DNA of 13,963 nucleotides from JAKEGK01 sp036507695. GTDB taxonomy: Bacteria > Pseudomonadota > Gammaproteobacteria > SZUA-152. The notes beneath the pieces are model-generated. The model worked only from the letters and a program-made list of their open reading frames with translations, did not search any database and was not told the DNA's origin. This document shows, piece by piece, positions 7,979 to 13,963 of the stretch (its first letter is position 1; each line of letters starts with the position of its first letter). Location: assembly GCA_036507695.1 (NCBI GenBank), contig DATCIR010000038.1, positions 1-13,963 on the forward strand, read 5' to 3'. Position numbers and translations under genes: made by a program.

Positions 7979-8472
7979 CAGGCCTGCAGCATGATGCGGA
8001 GAAATCGCTGCGCGTACTGCGGCGGTCAACACCGTTTTCGATAAAACCCGCGCCATCCCGTAATAGTTTTTATCGTTTGCGGCGCTTATAAATTCTTTGT
8101 AACTCATTGATCTCAAAAATCATATTGAAATATGGCAATGATCTGTTTTGCGCCTCTAACTTGACCTTGTGGCGCAAAACAACGATGATATCGCGTTTTC
8201 AATGCCCTGGGGTCAACTCAATGGCAAAGACGAAGTGCGTATGGCCGCCACGGATTGCATAATTAAGCAACAGTTAATCAGCATCCCACGCGGCACGCCA
8301 CGAAACCGCTTTGCAAATAAGAACGATACCTCGCGGCTTATAATTCAGAAACTTCAGCAGGATGTCCGACCTTGGTTACAGGCCATGTTTTCAAACCTTG
8401 ATGCCAAACCACGGTTGAGTCTGCCAGAAAGTTTTAATTCCCAAAAAATAGTTAACCAAGATCAGGTGAACA
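7979..8472. other. Long intergenic region upstream of the pdh genes
   Basis: 494 bp without a convincing gene. It holds a small palindrome CATATT-GA-AATATG (8121-8134), a large inverted repeat around a -35-like hexamer (8144-8181), and an isolated TATAAT (8339-8344) with no good -35. A weak GTG reading frame (8169-8495) overlaps the pdhA start in another frame. This is the expected control region of the pdh operon, with a potentially long 5' leader of about 280 nt. Confidence 0.5.
8144..8189 (+). promoter_or_regulatory. Candidate pdh promoter with inverted-repeat operator
   Basis: Perfect 11-bp arms TGTTTTGCGCC (8144-8154) and GGCGCAAAACA (8171-8181) are separated by 16 bp. Inside the spacer is TTGACC (8161-8166), five of six to the -35 consensus, followed after 17 bp by GATGAT (8184-8189), four of six to the -10 consensus. 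An operator that brackets the -35 would suit a repressor or activator controlling pdhA. The arms could also fold as an RNA hairpin in a read-through transcript. No T run follows, so a terminator is unlikely. The arms are not the PdhR/GntR operator sequence known in E. coli. Confidence 0.45.
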
Positions 8473-9474
8473 ATGAGCCAATTAAGCACGGCTGATAAAA
8501 AACGGCTGCTTCGCAGCATGCTCTACGCGCGGCGTTTTGAAGAACGTTGTTACGAAGCGTACGTTGAACGTAAGATCGGCGGGTTTTTGCATTTGTATCC
8601 CGGCCAGGAAGCCTGCGCCCATGGCGTGCTGGCTGCGGCGAAGCCGGGACATGATTATGTGATTACGGGTTACCGCGATCATGTGCACGCGATTTTGTGC
8701 GGCGCGCCGCCGAAGGAAGTCATGGCGGAATTATTCGGCAAGGAGACCGGTTCCAGCAAAGGCCGTGGCGGTTCCATGCATATCTTCGATGTGCGCCATC
8801 GTTTTATGGGTGGCTATGCGTTGGTGGGCGGTCCGTTCCCCCTGGCCGTGGGCATGGCTAAAGGTATCAAGATGAAAGGCGGCGATGAGATTTCCATTTG
8901 TTTCCTGGGTGACGCCGCCAACAACCAGGGTTCGTTCCATGAATCATTGAACATGGCGAAGATCTGGCAGCTGCCCGTACTGTTTGTTTGTGAAAATAAC
9001 TTATATGGTATCGGTACCCGCATTGACCGTTCCACCGCGGTACTGGATCAATACAAGCGGGTCTGCGGTTATGACATGCCGGCCAAGCAAGTTGACGGCC
9101 AGGATATCGACGTGGTGTACCAGGCGGCGCAGGAAGCCGTTAACTATGTGCGTTCCGGCAAAGGGCCTTATTTTCTGGAATTGAAAACCTACCGTTACCG
9201 CGGCCATTCCATGTCCGATTCCAACGCGTACCGCGCCAAGGAAGAAGAACAGGAATGGGCCAAGCGCGATCCGGTGTTGATTCTGCGCGATCGCTTGATC
9301 AAGGCCGGGGATATGACTCAGGATGAATACTCCGCGCTGGATAAAGAAATTATTGGTGAGATCGAAAACGGCGTCATCAAGTTTGCCGAGGAATCACCGG
9401 AACCCAAAGTTGAAGAACTGGAAAAATATGTGTTGGCGGAGAACGATCCCTATGTGCGCGGAGGTGCGAAGTAA
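8473..9474 (+). CDS. pdhA: Pyruvate dehydrogenase E1 component, alpha subunit
   Basis: The alpha subunit of the thiamine-diphosphate E1 heterotetramer decarboxylates pyruvate and, with the beta subunit, reductively acetylates the lipoyl groups of E2. The 333 residues fit the family. The TPP/Mg motif runs from G146-D147-A148 to N175-N176 (CENNLYGIG); the third residue is Ala where most members have Gly. GHDYVITGYRDHVHAI (about 58-73), KGRGGSMHIF (about 95-104) and the loop YRYRGHSMSDSNAYRAKEEE (about 236-255) are typical. The form of the last loop, without the GVSYRT segment of mitochondrial-type proteins, recalls cyanobacterial/plastid and acetoin-type E1. The start is set by AGGTG 5 nt before the ATG. 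The stop codon overlaps the pdhB start by one base (TAATG), so the two subunits should be translated in equal amounts. Pyruvate rather than another 2-oxoacid or acetoin is inferred from the E2 type. Confidence 0.9.
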   Translation: MSQLSTADKKRLLRSMLYARRFEERCYEAYVERKIGGFLHLYPGQEACAHGVLAAAKPGHDYVITGYRDHVHAILCGAPPKEVMAELFGKETGSSKGRGGSMHIFDVRHRFMGGYALVGGPFPLAVGMAKGIKMKGGDEISICFLGDAANNQGSFHESLNMAKIWQLPVLFVCENNLYGIGTRIDRSTAVLDQYKRVCGYDMPAKQVDGQDIDVVYQAAQEAVNYVRSGKGPYFLELKTYRYRGHSMSDSNAYRAKEEEQEWAKRDPVLILRDRLIKAGDMTQDEYSALDKEIIGEIENGVIKFAEESPEPKVEELEKYVLAENDPYVRGGAK

Positions 9475-10454
9475 TGGCTGAGTTAATGTATTGGGAAGCG
9501 ATTCGCCGTGCGCATGATGAAGAAATGGCGCGTGATCCCCTGGTGATTTGCATGGGTGAAGACATCGGTGTCGCGGGCGGTACTTATAAAGCCACCCAGG
9601 GTTTGTATGACAAGTACGGCGCGGAACGGGTGATTGATACCCCGATCTCTGAAAACGGTTACACCGGTGTCGGTATCGGCGCGTCGTTCGTGGGCGTGCG
9701 TCCGATTATTGAAATCATGTCGGTGAACTTCGCCTGGCTGGCATTGGACCAGATCGTCAACAGCGCGGCGAAAGTGCGTTATATGTCCGGCGGTCAGTTG
9801 ACAGCTCCCGTGGTGATTCGCACGCCCGGCGGAACCGCGCATCAGTTGGGCGCGCAACACTCGGCGCGTATGGAAAAGGTGTTCATGGGCATCGCTGGAT
9901 TGCGGGTGGTAACGCCGTCCAATCCCAGGCAGGCTTATGGTATGATCAAGGCCGGCGTGCGTTGCAATGACCCGGTGTTCATCAATGAACATGAATTGAT
10001 GTACAACATGAAAGGTGAGGTGCCGGACGGGGAGTATTTTCACCCGCTGGAAGGTTCTGAAGTCGCGCGTCCCGGTAAAGACGTTACTTTGTTTGGTTAC
10101 AATATTTCGGTGCATTGGTGCTTGCAGGCCGCTGACGTGCTTGCCAAACTACATGGTATCGAAGCGGAAGTGGTGGATCTTTATGCCTTGAGTCCGTTGG
10201 ACCGGGCCGGCATCGCGGAATCCGTTTCTAAAACCCATCGGGCCGTTATCGCCGAAGAAGCCGAACCCATTGCCGGTGTTGGCGCGGAAGTGATGGCCAT
10301 TATCAACGAAGAGTGTTTCTTTGAGCTGGATGCGGCGCCGGTGCGGGTGTCCGCGGCCAGCGTGCCTATCCCGTTTAATCGCACGCTGGAAAAAGCCACC
10401 ATTCCCAGCGCGAATGACGTGGTAACGGCCGTACTAAAGATGTTCGGTAAATAA
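9474..10454 (+). CDS. pdhB: Pyruvate dehydrogenase E1 component, beta subunit
   Basis: The 326-residue beta subunit partners the alpha subunit to form alpha2-beta2 E1. The N-terminal pyrimidine-binding domain (about 1-170) carries GEDIGVAGGTYKAT and the catalytic glutamate E60 in DTPISENGYTG, which activates the TPP aminopyrimidine. GGQLTAPVVIRTPGG (about 106-120) and QLGAQHSARMEKVF are the usual cofactor and subunit-contact stretches. The C-terminal transketolase domain (about 200-326) includes EVVDLYALSPLD, KTHRAVIAEEA, GVGAEVMA and VPIPFNRTLEKATIP. These closely follow the wording of cyanobacterial/plastid E1 beta as I remember it. The start codon overlaps the pdhA stop, which indicates translational coupling. 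An 88-bp gap separates it from the E2-E3 gene. No missing residues are seen. Confidence 0.92.
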   Translation: MAELMYWEAIRRAHDEEMARDPLVICMGEDIGVAGGTYKATQGLYDKYGAERVIDTPISENGYTGVGIGASFVGVRPIIEIMSVNFAWLALDQIVNSAAKVRYMSGGQLTAPVVIRTPGGTAHQLGAQHSARMEKVFMGIAGLRVVTPSNPRQAYGMIKAGVRCNDPVFINEHELMYNMKGEVPDGEYFHPLEGSEVARPGKDVTLFGYNISVHWCLQAADVLAKLHGIEAEVVDLYALSPLDRAGIAESVSKTHRAVIAEEAEPIAGVGAEVMAIINEECFFELDAAPVRVSAASVPIPFNRTLEKATIPSANDVVTAVLKMFGK

Positions 10455-10542
10455 TAGAAGGTATAACCCAGGAATAATCTATAAGCCGAATAATCCGTTA
10501 ACCGCTAACACTCGTTAATTAACTTCAAAGTAAATAGCTGCT

Positions 10543-13500
10543 ATGTCAGAACCGTATGTAATTAAAATGCCCCAGCTTTCCGATACCATGACCGAGGGCG
10601 TGGTGGTGAGCTGGGAAAAACAAATTGGCGACAAGGTCGAGCGCGGTGATATTGTTGCCACCGTTGAAACGGACAAGGCCATCATGGACGTGGAAGTTTT
10701 TCGGGAAGGTTATTTATCCGGACCTGTCGCGGCGATCGACGGCGTGGTGGCTGTCGGAGAAGCGATAGCGTACCTGGTGGCAAGTGCCAGTGCGGTGCAA
10801 GGCGCCAAGGCGCAGGCGCCCAGCGGCGCCGCCGCGGCCGAATCAAAAGCGGCGCCCGTGATGCCGGTTGCTAAAAAACCGGAAGGCGCATCCCATGTAA
10901 TCAAGATGCCACAGTTATCCGACACCATGACCGAAGGCGTGGTGGTGAGCTGGGAAAAAAAGCTCGGTGACAAGATTGCGCGTGGCGATGTGGTGGCGCA
11001 GGTGGAAACCGATAAGGCGATCATGGACGTGGAAGTTTTCCGTGAAGGTTACCTGTCCGGCCCCATTGCCGAAGTGGATAGCGTGTTGCCGGTGGGTGGC
11101 GCGATGGCCTATTTAGTGGACGACGCGTCGCAAGTTATTAAAGAAGGCAGCATTACATCGGTTGGCGCCAAAGTCGAAGATGTCACCAGTCCTTCCAAAC
11201 AGGATAAGCGCCACCAGATTGCGGCGGCCCATCCGGCGCCGGGACACAAAGCGCCGGAATTGCATATGGTGGTAACCGGTAAAACCGCGCCGCGTCCTGA
11301 CAATAAATACGCCACGCCCTTCGCCAGAAAGCTTGCCGGTTCCCTGCATGTTAATCTGAATTCTCTGAAAGGCTCCGGCGCCAGCGGCGTGATTGTGGCG
11401 GCGGACGTGCGCCGCGCGCAACCCTTGCAACGGCCTTCCGAAGTCATGGCAGTCACACCCGCGCACGTGATGCCGGAGGTGCAAGTGCCCGGACATGGGC
11501 GTGCCATGACCGCGATGGAACGCGCGGTCAGTCATTCCATGACCGCCTCGTTAACCATGCCGACGTTTCGCGTGTCCGTCAACGCGCAACCGGCCGCATT
11601 GATCAAAGCCTCCAAAGCCAAAGGTATCTCCGTGACCGTGGCCATTGCCAAGGCCTGCGCATTGGCCATGAAAAAACATCCCACCATGAATTGGTGTTAC
11701 CAGCCGGTGGACAAGCTGGTGGAACGCGATCAGGTGGATGTCGGCATGGCGGTTGCCGCGGAAGGCGGTGGCCTGGTGGTTCCGGTATTGCGCCATTGTG
11801 AATCCCGCAGCCTTGAAGAGCTGCATGAAATCTGGTCCGACCTGGTTGACCGCGGCCGCCGGCGCCGCCTCGCCCCGGAAGAATACGCGAATCCCACCTT
11901 TATGGTTTCCAACATGGGCATGCTGGGCGTAAGTTATTTTGACGCCATTCCCACACCCGGCACCGCGGCGATTCTCGCCATTTCATCGGCCGGCCCTGAA
12001 GGCATGCCGCTGACCGTGACCGCCGACCACCGCGTAGTGAATGGCGCGGAAGTCGCGCAGTATTTAAATACCCTGAAACAAAAAATCGAAACCCCGGAAG
12101 AATGGATGGGGCCAATTGGTCCGGCGATTCCCGAGGGTGACTGGGATTACGATGTGGTGGTCATCGGCGGCGGACCCGGTGGCGAGGATTGCGCGCGCGA
12201 TCTCGCCTCGCACGGCTTGAAAGTCGCCATGATCAACGATTCCAAATATCCCGGCGGTGAATGCTTGTGGCGCGGTTGTATTCCGTCCAAGGCCTGGCGT
12301 GCCGCCGCTGACCGCATCCGTGACCGCGCCCATGATGAACACCTGGGCGTGGAAGGCACCACCAAAACCAAATTGAACTGGGAAAAACTCGAAGCCACCC
12401 GGCGTAAGGTACTGGAAACCCGTGGCGACATGGCGTTAAAGACCGACACCGGTGTGCGCATCAAGGTGATTCAGGGATTCGCGTCGTTTGAAACGGATCA
12501 TCGCGTGTTTGTGGATACTTCCGGTAACAACGACAACCCGCACCAACGTGCCGGGCAAGGTGACGGCAGTAAAGGCGAACACATTACCTTTGGCGCGGCG
12601 GTAATCGCCACCGGCGCGCCGCCGTTTGTGCCGCCGATTCCCGGCGCGATTGACGGCTTGAAAACCGGTGATGTGTTAACGTCCGATACCGTGTGGTTTC
12701 TGGAAACCGCGCCCAAGAAGATTGGTATCATCGGTGGGGGCGCCATCGGCGTGGAGATGGCGCAAATCTTCCAGGATTTCGGCGCCGAAGTGGTGCTGGT
12801 GGAAGGCAAGGACCGCATTCTGGCCGAAGTGGAGCCGGAGATCGCCAAACAATTAACCGAGGTGCTGAACAGCGATCCCAATATCAAGATTTTTACCTCC
12901 GCCAAGGTAGAAGAAATCAAACAGCGCAGCAACAAGCGCAAAACCCAATTAATTTTTGAAAGCGCTGAAGGCAATAAACACCGTTATGCTTGTGACTATG
13001 TGCTGATGGCGACCGGTAAGCGCCCCGACCTTGCTCCCCTGCAATTGCAGAATGCCGGCGTGCAAGCCGGGAACGGGGTGATTACAGCCGACGCCCGTTG
13101 CCGCACCAATGTTCCGCATATTTTCGCCGTGGGTGATGTGATTGGCGGTTTCATGCTGGCTCATACCGCGGGACAGCAAGGACGCGTTGCCGCCGCGAAC
13201 CTGCTGGGTGAAGACCTGAAGTACGACCAGAACAAGGATTCCGGGGTGATTTTCACCCGTCCGCAAGCGGCGTTTGTCGGTTTGTCCACCGAGCAGGCGA
13301 AAGCGCAGGGTATCGATGCGGTGGAAGTCAAAATGCCCATGAACATCGACGCCAAGGCGATGATCAATAATGAGCTGCATGGCATGATCAAGATCGTCGC
13401 GGACAAGAAAGACCATCGCGTCATCGGTGTGCATTACCTTGCCGATCATGCCGACACCCTGGTGGGCGAGGGCGTGATGATGGTGTCCGGGGAGATGAGC

Positions 13501-13635
13501 CTGGAGCAGGTGGCTAACGCTATCCATCCGCATCCCACCCAGACTGAAATGTTCGGTGAAATGGCGCGGCGCTTGTTGAGCCGCTTGCGCCGCAGCAGCC
13601 AGCAAAAACAAAAAGCCGCGGCCGCTAAAAAATAA
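10543..13635 (+). CDS. Fused pyruvate dehydrogenase E2 (acetyltransferase) and E3 (dihydrolipoamide dehydrogenase)
   Basis: One 1030-residue frame carries both remaining PDC activities: acetyl transfer to CoA, and FAD/NAD-dependent reoxidation of the lipoyl groups. Domains in order: lipoyl 1 (about 4-79, lipoyl-lysine K45 in ETDKAIMD); Ala/Pro linker (80-117); lipoyl 2 (117-192, K158); charged linker; E1/E3-binding domain (about 255-291, YATPFARKLAG); E2 catalytic domain (about 318-521, DHRVVNGAE with H496); linker of about 12 residues; E3 (about 535-1015). E3 shows the FAD site GGGPGG (542-547), redox cysteines C574 and C579 in GECLWRGCIPSK, NAD site GGGAIGVE (731-738), second FAD motif with D865 in IFAVGDV, and catalytic H997 and E1002 in HPTQTE. 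E3 has a polar insertion (about 660-680) and a basic Gln/Lys/Ala tail. No clear Shine-Dalgarno precedes the ATG. E2 and E3 are normally separate proteins. All catalytic residues are present except Asn at the usual Asp position (N500). Confidence 0.95.
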   Translation: MSEPYVIKMPQLSDTMTEGVVVSWEKQIGDKVERGDIVATVETDKAIMDVEVFREGYLSGPVAAIDGVVAVGEAIAYLVASASAVQGAKAQAPSGAAAAESKAAPVMPVAKKPEGASHVIKMPQLSDTMTEGVVVSWEKKLGDKIARGDVVAQVETDKAIMDVEVFREGYLSGPIAEVDSVLPVGGAMAYLVDDASQVIKEGSITSVGAKVEDVTSPSKQDKRHQIAAAHPAPGHKAPELHMVVTGKTAPRPDNKYATPFARKLAGSLHVNLNSLKGSGASGVIVAADVRRAQPLQRPSEVMAVTPAHVMPEVQVPGHGRAMTAMERAVSHSMTASLTMPTFRVSVNAQPAALIKASKAKGISVTVAIAKACALAMKKHPTMNWCYQPVDKLVERDQVDVGMAVAAEGGGLVVPVLRHCESRSLEELHEIWSDLVDRGRRRRLAPEEYANPTFMVSNMGMLGVSYFDAIPTPGTAAILAISSAGPEGMPLTVTADHRVVNGAEVAQYLNTLKQKIETPEEWMGPIGPAIPEGDWDYDVVVIGGGPGGEDCARDLASHGLKVAMINDSKYPGGECLWRGCIPSKAWRAAADRIRDRAHDEHLGVEGTTKTKLNWEKLEATRRKVLETRGDMALKTDTGVRIKVIQGFASFETDHRVFVDTSGNNDNPHQRAGQGDGSKGEHITFGAAVIATGAPPFVPPIPGAIDGLKTGDVLTSDTVWFLETAPKKIGIIGGGAIGVEMAQIFQDFGAEVVLVEGKDRILAEVEPEIAKQLTEVLNSDPNIKIFTSAKVEEIKQRSNKRKTQLIFESAEGNKHRYACDYVLMATGKRPDLAPLQLQNAGVQAGNGVITADARCRTNVPHIFAVGDVIGGFMLAHTAGQQGRVAAANLLGEDLKYDQNKDSGVIFTRPQAAFVGLSTEQAKAQGIDAVEVKMPMNIDAKAMINNELHGMIKIVADKKDHRVIGVHYLADHADTLVGEGVMMVSGEMSLEQVANAIHPHPTQTEMFGEMARRLLSRLRRSSQQKQKAAAAKK
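10558..10779 (+). repeat. Lipoyl-domain coding repeat, copy 1
   Basis: Encodes residues 6-79 of the fusion protein. The 74 residues match copy 2 (10897-11118) at 60 positions, 339 bp apart, and long DNA stretches are identical, for example around the VVVSWEK codons. This indicates an in-gene duplication that is recent or kept similar by gene conversion. Confidence 0.85.
10897..11118 (+). repeat. Lipoyl-domain coding repeat, copy 2
   Basis: Encodes residues 119-192. The 14 differences from copy 1 are mostly conservative and cluster at strand ends, while the TDKAIMDVEVFREGYLSGP segment holding the lipoyl-lysine is unchanged. Both copies should therefore be lipoylated. Confidence 0.85.
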
Positions 13636-13674
13636 GTCCAGTCCTATTTCGCGTCCAGGCGTTTGGAGAGTCAT

Positions 13675-13698
13675 GCTTTGATAGGATGGCTATCAAGC
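13675..13698 (+). terminator. Hairpin 40 bp after the E2-E3 stop, possible terminator
   Basis: TTGATAG (13678-13684) and CTATCAA (13690-13696) pair around the loop GATGG. A further GC pair of bases on each side joins if one T is bulged. Position suits the end of the pdh transcript, but only CCTTTT, 14 bases further on, resembles a T tract, so intrinsic termination would be weak. Confidence 0.35.
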
Positions 13699-13804
13699 GC
13701 CGACGTACCTTTTCGCTAACTATGCCTGGGTTTCTGTTCCCGGGTTCCAATATCGCATAACGGCGTGCTATCCAATAATCATCCCGCGATTTGCTCCAAT
13801 ATGC

Positions 13805-13870
13805 CTGGAATAGCGCTGGAATCTGTGAACTCAGTCACTCCAGAAACGTCCGGGTTGACCGCTATTCCAG
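13805..13870. repeat. Nested inverted-repeat element
   Basis: Perfect 11-bp outer arms CTGGAATAGCG (13805-13815) and CGCTATTCCAG (13860-13870) enclose 44 nt. Directly inside is a second stem, CTGGA (13816-13820) with TCCAG (13839-13843), and within that GTGA/TCAC. The half-word CTGGAAT is directly repeated (13805, 13816). The layout resembles a REP/MITE-like intergenic repeat or a structured RNA end. No open reading frame lies within it. Confidence 0.55.
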
Positions 13871-13963
13871 ACTAAGCAGGGTATGTTTAATAAATTAAAC
13901 GTAACTACTCACCCCGTGTGCAGCATAAGTTAAAGCGGTGCCGGTATCTCCTGCCGGGGGCGT

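Larger units (their letters stand above)
13636..13963. other. Intergenic region after the E2-E3 gene
   Basis: 328 bp without a supported gene up to the window edge. It holds a short hairpin near the start (13675-13698), a nested inverted-repeat element (13805-13870) and repeated CCAATAT/TGGAAT words. On the minus strand a frame enters from the right edge and stops near 13895, but about 22 codons are too few to call it a gene end. Confidence 0.4.

Noticed and set aside
7910..8116. Minus-strand frame of 68 codons in the spacer after the DUF2797 gene
   Set aside because: It overlaps the end of the DUF2797 coding sequence on the opposite strand and resembles no known protein.
8169..8495. Open frame of 108 codons with a GTG start just before pdhA
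   Set aside because: The start lies inside the inverted repeat and -35 region, no ribosome binding site or recognisable family is visible, and it overlaps pdhA by 23 bp in another frame. It is more likely leader sequence.
9483..10115. Long minus-strand open frame of 210 codons inside pdhB
   Set aside because: It is the antisense of a well-supported gene in GC-rich DNA and is His/Arg-rich as expected for an antisense shadow.
12949..13674. Long minus-strand open frame of 241 codons opposite the E3 domain
   Set aside because: The E3 motifs on the plus strand fully explain this region. The antisense product is His-rich and shows no family features.
13725..13760. GGGTTCCAA resembling a tRNA T-loop
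   Set aside because: The flanking bases do not form a T stem, and no acceptor or anticodon stem can be drawn.

Overview
The window looks like chromosomal DNA of a gammaproteobacterium. The main evidence is a class II (E. coli-type) dihydroorotase gene followed immediately by an RNase T gene, a pairing and a family typical of Gammaproteobacteria. The species cannot be named from the sequence. Two compositional zones are visible: roughly 1-3840 is AT-rich with long, poorly packed spacers, while roughly 3860-13640 is clearly more GC-rich and holds housekeeping genes.

Left zone, all on the minus strand: a protein truncated by the window edge with a zinc-dependent phospholipase C / P1-nuclease-type fold and a signal peptide (961 to beyond 1). 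Directly upstream of it is a secreted multi-domain Ig-like protein (2983-1022), and further upstream a small three-helix membrane protein (3715-3338). The two secreted proteins are 60 bp apart and probably form a transcription unit. The lower GC suggests accessory or horizontally acquired DNA.

Middle zone: pyrC and rnt form a tight minus-strand pair (5581-3862). Divergent from pyrC are rsmE (16S rRNA m3U1498 methyltransferase), a DUF4442/PaaI-like hotdog protein, and a cysteine-rich DUF2797 protein, all on the plus strand.

Right zone: a three-gene pyruvate dehydrogenase complex locus on the plus strand. pdhA (E1 alpha) and pdhB (E1 beta) are translationally coupled (TAATG). The third gene is one uninterrupted 1030-residue reading frame that combines two lipoyl domains, an E1/E3-binding domain, the E2 acetyltransferase core and a full dihydrolipoamide dehydrogenase (E3). 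The whole complex would therefore come from three genes, with E2 and E3 fixed at 1:1. The lipoyl, E2 and E1 beta parts read more like the cyanobacterial/plastid PDC type than like the E. coli AceE/AceF type. This E2-E3 fusion is the most notable item in the window.

Non-coding items worth noting are a perfect 11-bp inverted repeat around a good -35 hexamer upstream of pdhA, and a nested inverted-repeat element downstream of the fusion gene. No tRNA, rRNA, CRISPR array or recognisable insertion sequence was seen.
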